Shown: one piece after another, positions 11,535 to 24,242 of the stretch
Position numbering within the stretch: the first letter of the stretch is position 1
Layout of the letters: each line of letters starts with the position of its first letter
Assembly (NCBI GenBank): GCA_039720395.1
Contig: CM077834.1
Span: 4,174,607-4,238,606 of the forward strand
DNA from: Liquidambar formosana
Lineage: Eukaryota; Streptophyta; Magnoliopsida; Saxifragales; Altingiaceae
DNA length: 64,000 nucleotides
Direction: 5' to 3'
Notes under the pieces: model-generated
Database searches by the model: none
What the model was told of the DNA's origin: nothing
The model's input: only the letters and a program-made list of their open reading frames with translations
Translations under genes and position numbers: made by a program

Positions 11535-14118
11535 TTTGCCTCGTTTGATTAATGAGAGCACAAATGCTTATCAAAAACTAATATATCAACTAATAATATA
11601 TGCCGGTTTTGACAAACAATAAGACAACTGACCAAATGGTGTCCCACTTTAAATTAAAGGGCTAGGGTAAAATTTTCACATTTGGTCATTGGTAAAATTC
11701 TTAGGGACGAGCCAGAAAATTAGTTTAAAAAGGTTAAGACATTAGCTCACTAAAAAAGGGTTTTGCCCTTAGCGTTCAAGGGCAAAGTATAATTTATTTT
11801 ATTTTTAAAAAAAATAGGGCTAAAAGATTTCTTCCTCTTTTTTTTTTTTTTTAAGAATAAAAAAAAAAGGTTTTTTGATTTTTGACTTTTATAGAGGGTC
11901 AAATTTAGAAAAGTGTCAATTTTTTAGGAGCAAAATAAAATTTTTGACAGGTTTAAATTTGTAATTATTAAAACATTTAGAATTAAAAGTTAGAAAACAA
12001 AAGGGGTTTTGACTTTTCACTTTTGTGGGAGGATCAAATTTTTGGAAGTAAAATAAAATTTTTGGGAATATCAAATTTGCAATTATTAAAAAATCTGTAT
12101 CAAAAAAAAAAAAAAAAAAGTATGAGGGAGGAAGGTTGTTTGACCCCTCTCCACCCTCCTTCCACCCTGCTTATGCTTAACCTTAAACTTGCTCAAAACC
12201 AATTATTAGCTTAATCATTCAAAGCAGCTACTCGCAATTAATCATTAATTCCACTATAGAATTCCAAAACAAAAACCACGCCCTAAAAGAAGTAAAATAA
12301 TGCTATCAACAACCCTCACTTTGTTTCTGATTCCAAATGCTTCAATTAAATGTACCTTAATGAGTCATTGTCTTACATATATATATACACTACCATAGAA
12401 AACTTCCCAATGATTCTTTCAAGATCGCAAAGCACTTATTTTTTCATATAAAAGTGTGTTTATTCAATTCTCTCTAAACAAGACAATTCAGTGGCCATCA
12501 CATCCCTTTTTAATATCTGAGCCATGACTCTAATTGTGTATTGGATCTGAATGTGATAGAGCAGTAGCCTTCATCTACTGATAAAAGAATCAGTTGCCTT
12601 CACAAATCACAACTTCTTGTTTAATTATTATTTTATTTTATAATTTTCTCTTGTCATTTAATTAACTTTTAATCAAGTGGGTGTTACGTACATGTGTTAA
12701 AAAAAAAAAAAAAAAATGCATTTGACAAGATGACCCAAAATTATCACTCCATGTGGAATACAATTAGTCAATCTGCTGGTCTCAAATGGACGCCATGCAC
12801 CTGCCAGGAATGCACTCATATTCCCCACGTTGGTATCGTTTTTAATCCCACGGAGCCTAAGCTCACTAATCAATGTAGCTGAAGAATGATTATATAATAA
12901 AGTACGGAGTACATTGTAGGATGAATAATTATATGATTTAAGTGTATTGTAGGATTAATTAGGTCATTTCTTTGACATCTTCTGTGGCTAAAACCTAATA
13001 TAATACCCTATTAATTATATCTTAAGCAAGAATTATGTCAAAGCAACGTGGATTTCAATAGAGATGGACACACTTACAAAACCCCGATATATGTACGTAT
13101 TCTACTGTCGTATTTGAAGATACCCAATGTACGTTCTACCTGAAATTATACTTTAATTGAGATATATGTACGTTTTACCTGAAATCATACTTTAATTGAG
13201 AGAGAGGGGTCAGCTGGCAAAGTGGGGTGGTCGACCAATACATTATTGGTATTACTTTGTTGATATTTAAGAGTGAAAATTAAAATTAGTGCATGGAGTT
13301 AAGCAAGGATTTTAATTCGTACGTATTCCATTCCCCCCCCCCCCCCCCCCCCCCCCCACAAGGCTACAACTCATCGTCCACTTTTCGAGAAAACATTCCA
13401 ATAAAACAGGCACTACCATCATGGTGCATGTCACCATGGTCCACTTTCGGTGCCACGGTGGTACGGTGGAACCACCTTCTAGTTTTGGAAAAGGTCTGGA
13501 TGTTAAAAAGGGAATTTAGGAAAAATTATTATAAATTAGGTAGTAAATAACTACACATAAGTTTGGACAAATTCCCAAATCTCTGCTAGGGCCCAGACAA
13601 GATTTTTGTGTATATTAATATTAACGAACTTTGCTGGCTGGATGACCCATATGGCCGTATAGCATTCCCGTAATATCATCCCGCATGTTGGAATAGAATG
13701 AATTAGCAAAAAAGAGTATGAAAATAGACCGATCCTTCGAATATAGTAATTGATTCAAGTGAGTTCAAATAAAGTTGTGACTTAATTCTGTTCTTAGCGA
13801 AACTTTGAGTTGACTATAGATAGCTTTTAGGCCTATGATACAAAGCTGATGAGACATTTTCACCTAATCTTAGTGCATCTTCCCTTCAATTACTCTTTTT
13901 ATTGGGTAAGTTCATTGTACAATATATGAATTAGAGCTCCTGATTCCTGCCTCGATAATGTAACTATATGAAGACTCCAATTTATTACAAAGGGCATGGA
14001 TACCCTCCAGTGTTCTGTCCAGTTTATGGCCGTCAATAGCCAGGCAAAATCCAAGAATTTGCAATATGCCACCTTAACTCTCTCATTCTCACGTTCTACG
14101 GCTCTTTTTCTCAAATGG
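11535..14118. other. AT-rich intergenic DNA with short repeats
   Basis: No gene is recognised. A tandem repeat of about 40 bp lies near 13120-13200 (GTACGTTCTACCTGAAAT, then GTACGTTTTACCTGAAAT), and there is a pure C run at 13333-13357. A minus-strand open frame at 13899-14114 has no recognised similarity. Confidence 0.4.
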
Positions 14119-14362
14119 TAGATTTTTTTAGACTTTATTCCAACTTTGGTGTGATTTTGAACTTAATTCCTACACAGTGATAAATCGTGGTTGCTAACCA
14201 CGATTTTAGCTTTAGATATACAACCATAATTTTGAACTTAATTCCCACACAGTGATAAATCGTGGTTCGATTTATCACTGTGTGGGAATTTGAAACGATT
14301 TATCACTGTGTGGGAATTAAGTTCAAAATCACACAAAAGTTGGAATAAATTCTAAAAAACCT
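14119..14362. mobile_element. MITE with long inverted termini
   Basis: The left arm (ACTTTATTCCAACTTTGGTG, then TTGAACTTAATTCC and CACAGTGATAAATCG) is repeated in inverse orientation at the right end, about 65 nt long with few mismatches. The middle holds extra copies of CACAGTGATAAATCG and its complement. A precise target duplication could not be assigned. Confidence 0.65.
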
Positions 14363-14711
14363 AACATTTAGGGAAATGAGCCCACGTTCTACTATCAACT
14401 AACGTTCCGTCACTTCTAGCGGTAACCAAAGAGAAAGAAAAACAATTTCCATTTTCAAGACTTCTTTCGGGCCTTCTCACTGCAAAATCTCTTCCAATTT
14501 TGGATCTCTGCAAATCCATAGCCTTCTTGGAACCATGAATAAAACTATCCAAGACACTTGGATCTCTGCGAATCACTTCTATTCTTGTATTTGTATGCTG
14601 ATTTGATTGATGAAGCCCCAAGGCGTTAGAAAATAATGAAAACCTTCCAAGTCCATCGTCAGCCGTGCTATTGTGTAGGATTGTTATTTGATAGAATTGA
14701 ATCCAAATCAA
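14361..14711 (-). other. Unassigned open frame, possibly a decayed gene piece
   Basis: A 116-codon frame on minus has a mixed, non-repetitive composition (segments such as RRDPSVLDSFIHGSKKAMDLQ). No family is recognised. It abuts the MITE at 14119-14362, with another unassigned minus frame (13899-14114) beyond it, so a gene fragment cut by the MITE is possible. Chance is equally possible. Confidence 0.2.
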
Positions 14712-14811
14712 ACAATTAAGGAAATCTTAGGCCTAGTTCAAAATAGTGAAATACCATTGAAAGAACAATAATTTCCATATGGGTCTTCTTCTTCTTTTTT
14801 TATAAAGAAAA

Positions 14812-16328
14812 GGGTAAAATGCAAAAAACCCCCCTCTATTATTACCCATTTTGCAGGAAACCCCCCTCTAATAAAAAACTCAACAAAAAACCCCTTATAT
14901 TTCCTGAGGTTGACAATTTGCCCCCTGCCATCCAACCGCCGTTAAGAAAACTAACGGTTTAGTGTCACGTGCTTAGCATGTGACTCTATTTACTACTTTA
15001 AAGACAAAAATACCCTTATCTATACTAAAGTGACGTTTTTGCCCTTCATTTATACACTTCATCTCCTCCTCTCTCCTGTCGTGGCATGGCTACCTCTCAC
15101 CGGCACGGGGGTCATGGTTTGCGCCGACGGCGAGAGAAATCATGGCGAGACGTTGGCGCCGGTGAGCTTACCCACAAGATACACCCAATCAAACCACCAC
15201 ACGAACCCCATCATTAAACCCTGACAACACTAAACCAGTCCGGCGAAGCTTACATCGCCGGAGTCGAGAACCCCGTCAAACCTCCCACGAAATATGGCAA
15301 ATCTGACCTTCCAGGATGAGTTTTTTTTTGGGTCTTCACCGGATTTGGCAATTTTGCTGTATCGAAGGTTCAGATCTGGCAGTAGGCTTCACTTGAGGGT
15401 CTGTCGGAGGTACGCTTCACCGGATCTGTTAGTTTGCTTCACCGGAGGCTCAGATCTGCTTTTTCATGGAGAAATAATGGGTCAGATAACGGAAAAATAA
15501 AAAATTAAAGCCTTAAGTCAGTCGGTGACTGACCTGGGCGGAGAGAAGGGAAAGGTTAAGGGGGTCTGGTAAGGCGGTTCGAGGGAGAGGTGAACGGGGG
15601 AGAGGGGTGTCGGTGACTGACCTGGCCGGAGAGAAGGGAAAGGTTAAGGGGGGTCTGGTGAGGCGGTTCGAGGGAGAGGTGAACGGAGGAGAGGGGTCAG
15701 CCGGTGACTGACCTCGCCGGTGGTATCGCTTCTCATCTGACTCAATCATTGGTTGTCGGAGAGAGGGTGGTGTATAGTGGTTGATTGGTGGTGGTGTATA
15801 TGTGTGTTGGTCATGAAGTTACTGGACATTGGTTGATTCTGGTAAATTGGGTCGCCGTTGAAGATGACCGGAAAATTTGCCTTTTTCTTCTCCGGTCTTC
15901 ATCCATTTTGCTCTCCTCCTATAGCTTTTTCTTTCTTCTCCCCCCTTTGCTTTGACTACAGATTCATGCCTATATGTTGGAGTGAATTGGATGATCGAGT
16001 AGAGGGCAGCCATGGTGGGTAGAGGGCTGCCATGGTTCTCCTCTTCTCTGTTTGCCGGACTGGTATGCAAGAGGAATGAAGGAGCAAAATTTTTATTTTT
16101 TTTTTATTTCTTATAAAAACGACACCGTTTCATAATATAACAATATTATCAATTCAAAATCAACTATTTATTAATATAAAAAAAAGAAGGGCAAAATGGA
16201 CTTTTCAAACTTTTGTTAACGCCGTACCCCCTGGGACATTATAGGGGGTTTTTTGTTGAGTTTTTTTATTAGAGAGGGGTTTCTTGTAAAATGGATAATA
16301 ATAGAAGGGGGTTTTTTGCATTTTACCC
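14812..16328. mobile_element. Non-autonomous MULE-like element M1
   Basis: Terminal inverted repeats of roughly 90 nt begin GGGTAAAATGCAAAAAACCC at both ends. They are flanked by a perfect 9-bp direct repeat TAAAGAAAA (14803-14811 and 16329-16337). A 9-bp target duplication with long inverted repeats indicates Mutator-like elements. The 1517-bp interior has no transposase. It is much more GC-rich than its surroundings, and has about 2.5 copies of an 88-91 bp tandem repeat (GGTGACTGACC at 15524, 15612 and 15703). The GC-rich interior may be captured host DNA. Confidence 0.88.
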
Positions 16329-16413
16329 TAAAGAAAAAACTTCTCCTTTTCCCCTCCTCCAACCATGTACCCGATCTCATAGTCCAATTAATCTTGAGAT
16401 ACAAATAAGATCA

Positions 16414-17524
16414 GGGCAGCGTTATTGCCAGAGACCGAAATGTTGCTTCCACGGCAACTTAAAGTTTTAAATTGGTTTTGGACATCTTTGCCCTTGTTAA
16501 GTCAAAGCTTCCCTGTTATCTTAGCTCCAAGGCCACCCTTCCGTGCTCCATAACTGTTCCTTTCAAAGCTTCCATCTTCAAACTGAGCATAGGCAACCGC
16601 CCCCAAGAACTCTCTCATCACCACTTTAACCTAGCTCCCATATCAAATCTCTGAGTAAGGAACATATAATAATAAAATTTGACCCAATAATACATGAAAA
16701 ATTTCCCCTTTTTGTTAAATTGAAATAGAAATTGAGAGGAGGAAGAAGAAAATGGGCGTGGAGGTAGAAGTTGGAGGTGCTGTTGATGAGATTCCCGCTA
16801 TTTTTAATATAAAAGGATGTCGCTACAATTGTTTGGGGGGCCATTTCCATCTTCTCATCAGATCCCTTCGCAAACAATACGTTAAAAAACTCTAGATCAA
16901 CGGGTTTTAAGGGTTAGGGGAAGGAAGTGAAATTGGAGAAAAGGGAGTGGGCCTGGGACTTCATAGTTGGAATTAGAGTGGATTTTGGCAGTGTATGGTC
17001 ACTGGTCGTGGTGTGAGGGAGAGAGACCTAACCCCCACAAGCACCTATTGCGACTCAGTCGACTCAGTCCTTCGAGTTCTCTTTGGTGAGTTTAGCATAG
17101 ATTTTGCTACTAGGTCTCTCCAAAACTCCTCCCTATTCATTGATGGTTATTCTTCGCATGTCATGCTGTCCCATAGATTAAGGCAACTAATTCTGAAGTG
17201 AGTCTGGTCCGAACTGGGGATGAAAGCAAAGGAAGTTGGATCGAATGTTCGAACTCCAAAGCAAAGAAACCCAAAAATACCCCACGCAGAAGGACATACC
17301 TTCTCAAGTTCATTGAACGAGTTGAATGGCCATGAACCCCACCTCCCCTTTTTCTCTCTCCTCCCTTCTTCCTTCTTCTATTTTCTTTCTCCCCATCCTG
17401 TATTTTTTTTCACTCTGCAAATGCGTTTGATTTTGACTTAACAGGGGCAAATACGTCCAAAAGTAATTTAAAAGTTTAAGTTGCCGTGGAAGTAACATTT
17501 CGGTCTCTGGCAGTAACGCTGCCC
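16414..17524. mobile_element. Non-autonomous MULE-like element M2
   Basis: Inverted termini of about 50 nt or more begin GGGCAGCGTTA(T/C)TGCCAGAG at both ends, flanked by a perfect 9-bp duplication ATAAGATCA (16405-16413 and 17525-17533). The element is 1111 bp, unrelated in its ends to M1, and has no transposase. It stops 430 bp before the start codon of GH9 copy B. Confidence 0.88.
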
Positions 17525-17953
17525 ATAAGATCATCGTCCACTTTGCTTAGAATATTAACAAGTAAGTTGGTGTGTTTAACTCACAAAAGTTAGAGATCAA
17601 AAACTAAGAAAAGAGTTATAGGAAAAAAAACAAACAACAACAACAGACCTAGCTATAGGTACCTACGAGGACAAAGCAACCTAATCTATCAACAGCTAGC
17701 ACGCCTTATAGTAGTGTGCCTGAATGGCATGGACCCGGACTAACAACCAGACCCCTTGTAAAAAAACCACACAAAGGCCAAAACAAAAAACAACATACAC
17801 GACATAACTCTAAGCCCCTACGAAAAGCCTCCATTTCACCGGAACTTGAACTTTTCATAATAATATATAAGACGTGTGTGTGTGAGTATTGGAGAGAGAG
17901 GGAGAAAGATCCTCTTTTCCTTCACTTCCTGAAACAGAATTACACAAGGACCA
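17525..17953 (+). promoter_or_regulatory. Presumed promoter and 5'UTR of GH9 copy B
   Basis: A TATA-like TATATAA lies at about 17864-17870. It is followed by a GT/GA-rich leader (GTGTGTGTGAG, then GAGAGAGAGGGAG) ending at the start codon at 17954. The region is bounded upstream by element M2. Confidence 0.5.
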
Positions 17954-20900
17954 ATGGAGGAGGAGAAGAAGCAATGCAGAGTTCTAAATATCTCTAAAAT
18001 TCTCAAAAAATTGTCTGCTCTTATATTCGTCCTAAACCTTTTGCCCTTGTGTCAATCTTTCGACTACGGCGAAGCTCTCTCCAAGAGTCTCCTCTACTTC
18101 GAATCGCAACGTTCTGGCCGTTTACCATACAATCAAAGAGTCACTTGGCGTGGCCATTCTGGCCTTATCGACGGCTTAGAACAAGGAGTATGTCCATTTT
18201 ACCTCATTCCCAAGTGCCAAAACTTTGATTAATTTTCGCTTACCTATTCCATATAAATAATTCCTCTTTTTTTTTTTCTTTTTTTTTTTTTTTTGTTGGC
18301 CCTCGTGTAGGTGGACTTAGTGGGAGGGTACTATGATGCAGGGGACGACGTGAAATTCAGTCTACCAATGGCCTTCACCATCACAATGCTGTCGTGGGGT
18401 GTCATTGAATACGGCGATCAGATAGCTGCTGCCGGAGAGTATAATCATGCGCTTGAGGCGATCAAGTGGGGGACGGATTACTTCGTCAAAGCACATACTC
18501 ACCCAAATGTTTTATGGGCTGAGGTACCAATCATCTATATTTTTTCTTAACCTATAGAGCATACCTTGCTCTTTTTTGCTAGTATTTATTTATTTAGTTC
18601 AAAAAAAAAAAAAAAGAGAGAGAGAGAGAGAGAGCTTCACCTAATTATCCTTTATCCAATCAATCTCGAGTTGAGCTTGAATAATGTTTTATTAATGGTA
18701 CGCTGTTTAACTTCATATATTATCGGACTAAAAAAATTTCAATCTTCTATTTTTGGAGCAAGTTCAAATGATTCTATTATTAAGCGAGTCAATCTCAAGC
18801 CGAGTCTGAATGACTTGTTTCATCTCATAGCTAGATCTTGAACTTCTCCCTTTGGGAGCGGGAGAGATGTCATCTAAGTTATAAGATGGTGATTGATAAC
18901 ATACACATAACATTATATTCGCATGCTTCTAATAAGCTAAAGAGTGAGGAAATTCCTCCAATAAAACCTGTGAGGATTGCATTCAATGTGAGAGTCAGTT
19001 GGATTCGCTCTAGATGTCTGCGGTGCTCCATTTTAGTAGTGAATATTGGCGTGGTCCCAAGGAATGATTAGGTTTAATTAATATAGAGACAATTTGATAT
19101 ATAGTAAATTTATTATTATTACATTTAATTTGCTAGGACAATTTGATAATGGGTAGACATGGTATAATTATATTCAGGTGGGTGACGGGGACACCGATCA
19201 CTACTGTTGGCAACGGCCGGAGGACATGACGACGTCGCGGCGAGCTTACAAGATTGATGAAAACAACCCTGGATCGGATCTTGCTGGCGAGACGGCGGCG
19301 GCAATGGCAGCTGCATCTATTGTCTTCAGAAAAACAAACCCACATTACTCTCACTTGCTTTTGCACCATGCCCAGCAGGTAAATTAATGGGAAAGTGCTA
19401 CATATTGCAATCAATTGCACCAACTGATGTGACACGCTAAGTTGATATATCATGATATAACTAAGAGAGTTCTAACGGTTTTCTGTTAGAGAATGTCACG
19501 TCAATTGCTGTCTTTTGTTATTATATTTAGTTGCTACCTATAATACTATTCAAATTAATGAGGTTATTGGAATGGAAAACGCTTTGTGCATCATTTCAGA
19601 AAAATAAATACATAATTAATTTGCCATGCCAAGTCATCATGCTCACTTAGCATCAAAAGTTGATAAAAACATAGTAAAGAGATATATGGCTGGTAGCAGG
19701 TATTCCCTTTACTCTATTTTTCATTGACTGTCATTTTTGAAAAAAAATATTTTTTTTTTTTTTTTTTGTAAAGAAACGTTATTAAACGCTTTAACATCAA
19801 TATATGTATTTTAACATTCTAATTTTGACCTCAAGTGTATAAAATATTGGAAAAAGATAAATTGCTCGTTAGAAAAGATAATTTAGAAAATAAAATAAAT
19901 AAAATTATTGACTTCTTGAATGTGACAATAAATTTAGAACATCTCATGAAAAAATAAAAAATAAAAAAGAAATCAATAAAATAAGAACAGAGGAGTAATT
20001 GAGTCAAAATTTGGCCCATGCTTTAACGCAAATGTCAATGACTTGTTTGACCAAAAGTTTGACACTTCCTTTTTCGTCTTTTTTTTTTTTTTTTTTTTTC
20101 ACAAATAATACCACATAGCATAGCAAGACATTATTACTGTAACACGCATGTTTTTCTTGCACCAACAATGAGGCATATATCCTATCTCACATGTGGGATC
20201 ACCCCTAACATGGCATAAGAAATATAATTTGAGCAAATTATAATTTTTATGTAAGAGAATTGGGATAATTAGATTGTTCTCAATTGCTGCACAAATAAAT
20301 CCTCTAGATGAATAGATGTGTTCATTCTCCACCTCAATGATCGACTTCAAATTTAGAAAAAGCATTAAACTAATTAATACTTCCTATTAAGTTTACAGTG
20401 ATTAAAAATTTGGGTTGATTACAGTTGTTTGAGTTTGGCGACAAGTTTAGAGGCAAATATGACAACAGTGTTGAGGTGGTGAAGGATTACTATCCTTCTC
20501 TGAGTGGTTTCATGGACGAATTGCTGTGGGCAGCCTTGTGGCTTTACAAGGCCACGGACAATGAGGATTATTTGAACTACGTTATAGACAAAGCTCACTC
20601 TTTTGGTGGAATCACTTGGGCCATCACAGAGTTCAGTTGGGATGTGAAGTATGCTGGCGTTCAAATTATGGCTTCAATGGTAAAGTTCTCTCTCTTTATT
20701 ATGAATAATAAGAGCAATATTATATATTCCAAAAAAATTTCTCAAATTTAAGATCTCAAATGAGATGACATCTTTCATGAAAAATACACAAAGCGCAAGA
20801 ATTTTTTGTTTAAATTTATCAAGATTTTATGAAAAATATACAAAGCTTTCATGAACGTACACTGGCCCTTGGATCGATCAAACAAATGATAATGATGCCT

Positions 20901-22166
20901 AATATATTATTCATCACTATAAAACAAAGATTGCCATGCTAATATTATTTTATTTGAGAAAAATGATTGAATAAAATTTAAGAAGAAATTATTACCCAAT
21001 CCTTAATGAGTAAATTATGGAGAAAAATGGGAATGAAATCAGGAGATTTCTTCATCCAAAATAATGCATCATCGACATTCTTTGCGTCACAGGTTAAGGA
21101 GTGAGCTATTTAATTTATTTTCTTAAACCCTTAATTAATTGGTTAGGTATAGAGATTCCTTATTTTGTGGGGTATATGGAATTAGCCTTTTCAGTAATAT
21201 GGGGCTGTCCGATTCCCTCCACCTACCTTCATCAATTCCTTTTTTTTTTTTTTTTTTTTTTTGTTTGATAGATCTACCTTCATCAATTCTAAAAGGCTGT
21301 AATAATGCACTTTTATTCCACACATGCAAGTCTCTTCATTTTCAACTTTTAGCATGGAGAGGTCCTACTTAAAGGAATTGTTGAGTATAAACATATATAA
21401 TTAACTAAATACTAAATTATTAATTAAATAATTAAATCAATAGCTTTCTAAATTCTCCGTCCAAAATAATGTACCATTAAATTCCCTCGTGTCACAGTTT
21501 AAGGAATGAGCTAATTCTATTCAATTAATCCCTTGAAAGCCTCCTAATTTTGCAGATTAAGACATGATTACCCTTTGTTAAGTATGGACAATATTTGTTT
21601 TGGAATGATTGAAATTCCCTTTTCACTAATGATGGGCAGTCCGAATCCCTCCAGCTGTATCAATTCTAAAATTGAGGGTATAATATTGCTTTGTTGAGTA
21701 GAAAAATACTTCCTAAAGTCCTAGGTAAGACATTGTTTAGTAGAAAAAGTATAACCTAAGGTCTGTTTTTGGTCACTTTTTTCATATTATAACAGCACTG
21801 CTGGTCTCATTGCTTTTCAAGTGGGAGCCACTTTTATGCTATATTAGCCCCCACAAGAAATAACACATTAGTACAAGTTTTTATTTTATTTTATTTTGTT
21901 TTAAACCACCAATCTAGTTTTAAGTAAAACCTTAATATAGTGCGGAGTAACATCTTATTTAAGAAAAAACCAATTCCATTGCGTTCAACATTAAAATCTT
22001 ATTTCATTTCATTTTAATTACAAGCAAACAAATGTTTCTTAATTTATATTGCATATAAACACCATGTGAAGGGCCGATGTAAACCGAATAATTTTTAATT
22101 ACTAATCTAGGCATTATTGGTTTCTCTCGATCCCCTCTTATATAGGAGAGGTTTGTGTAGCAATTA

Positions 22167-22250
<84 letters not shown>

Positions 22251-23160
22251 GATTTGAGGTTCAAAACTCAGTTCCGTTGTATCATGGATGTAACCAAAAA
22301 CTGGATTAGTGTAGAAGATTTGTTTTTCATTTTTTTATTTTTCTTTATTTTTGATTTTTGAGAAATATTTTCTTTTATTGCAGTTGCTGAAAGAAGAAAA
22401 GCATAAGGAACACATCCACATATTGGAAGAATACAATTCAAGAGCCAAACACTACCTCTGTGCATGCCTAAACAAGAACAACATGAGTAACATAGAGCGC
22501 ACCCCAGGAGGCCTACTGTACACCCGCCAATGGAACAACATGCAGTATGTTTCAACTGCAGCATTTCTTCTTACAATTTACTCTGATTATCTCGAAACTT
22601 CAAATAAGAAGCTCAAGTGCCCTAGAGGAGTGGTGGGCCCAACAGAAATTTTGGCCTTTGCCAAATCACAGGTTGATTACATGTTGGGCTCTAACCCGTT
22701 AGCCATGAGCTACTTGGTTGGGTTTGGCTCCAATTACCCCAAGAGGGTGCACCATAGGGGGGCATCTATTGTGTCTTATGGAGAGAACAACGGATTTATC
22801 GGGTGCACGCAAGGATACGATAATTGGTATGGTCAGCATGGTCCAAACCCTAATGTTCTTGTTGGGGCCTTGGTTGGTGGGCCTGATATCATGGATCAAT
22901 TTAAGGATGAAAGGGGGAATTACGAACAGACTGAGGCCTGCACATATAATACCGCACCATTGGTTGGGATTTTTGCTAAACTCTCTGCATTAGAAGGTAG
23001 TAATATCCCAGCTAAGCATCCTTTACGCTCTGTTTGGTTCCTTAGAAAGAGCAAGGGAAAGAAACTAGAAGGAAAAGAAAAGAAAAGGAGAATAGAAAAC
23101 TTGAAAAAGGAAAAGAAGAGGAAAGAAAGATCAAAAACTTTCCTTTCTTTGGTCATTTAA
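17954..23160 (+). CDS. GH9 endo-1,4-beta-glucanase, copy B (5 exons)
   Basis: Paralogue of copy A with the same exon plan: 17954-18187, 18311-18523, 19178-19378, 20425-20679 and 22384-23160. All junctions are GT-AG, and the product is about 559 residues. A signal peptide precedes [10 protein letters not shown]. The catalytic YYDAGD motif, VHHRGAS and the [11 protein letters not shown]lu are all present, so it looks active. Secreted cell-wall glucan hydrolysis is the expected role. After the conserved GIFAKL region the frame runs into an unusual Lys/Glu/Arg-rich tail of about 50 residues, encoded by purine-rich DNA, ending FLSLVI. Copies A and C end sooner and differently. Intron 4 (1.7 kb) contains an internal duplication and a (TA)n(GA)n microsatellite. 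Confidence 0.94.
22168..22247. repeat. Compound (TA)n(GA)n microsatellite in intron 4 of GH9 copy B
   Basis: A run of TA (about 22169-22200) passes directly into a run of GA (about 22201-22246). Confidence 0.95.
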
Positions 23161-24242
23161 GAGAAAAAAAAAATGGTAAGAAAAGGAAATGAATTCCTAA
23201 GGAAAGTTATTTCCTTTGTTTGATTGTTGGAATAAATATTGAAATTAAGGAGAGGAAAATATGACAATAAATGGGTTTCTAGTTATCACATCGACTTCAA
23301 AACCATAACAAATATGGCCTTCACACAAATTTTAGTGTAAAAATGCGCTTGTTGAACTGATGCCAATTGACGCAACCATCAATCCTTTAACCAAACTATA
23401 GAGTACTGCATAATGGTTCCATTTCATCAATGATTGTTGGGAAGTATGCATTTCATTGATGATTTGCATAGAACAAATGAAATTTTTTTTCTTTGCATCC
23501 AATCAAACAGCAAAGAGCAGTCCTCAACAAATTTAGTCTGAAATACAAAGGTGAGAAAACAAATTCATATACCAAGCTTACATGTAGGAAATCCATCACA
23601 CATAACCACCATGAAGCACAGTAGTACGCACATCAAACCAATCACCATAGAACAACTGGATATAATAGGAGCCCAAACTCATTAAGGATAATAACCTGAA
23701 GAAAAGGTTTATAAAAATATATATAAAACACAATCGTTCATACCCTCAAAATTGGCACCAGAGTAAATCATAAACGCCTCACTGCTTTCTTGATTCCTGA
23801 TGCAAAGAAGGCAATTCGGGCAGATTGGGGCATTATCTTGCTTGACTGAACAGTTTGTCGACATCGAAATGCTAGGTTTCTTCCTTTTACAGACTTCCTT
23901 AGTTCTACGAGTTTCATAAGAAGAGCTGGTATTTGTGAAAGACGGCACAAAAAAGTGGACTTAGCGAGTAAAGCTGAGGCCCAATGAGGGATGAATCTAA
24001 TTGCTGACCACTTATGCTCATGTGTATCAATTATTGACCTCTGCTCATACACAAAGGCAAGAATAAAATACTTCAGTTATTTTTATCATCCATAAATGCT
24101 AAAATACAAGGGCACATAACATAGATGCATCATATAACTATAATACTCCGTAATTATTAAAGGGAAAAACTGGTACTTGGTAAAGGAAAAGGCAAAAACC
24201 AAATTATTCCACTTACTCTGCATTCTATGAAATCTGTACGAT
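23161..24242. other. Region between GH9 copy B and the F-box gene
   Basis: This holds the 3' flank of copy B and presumably the 3'UTR of the F-box gene. A minus-strand open frame at 23768-24052 has no recognised family and is left unassigned. Confidence 0.4.
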
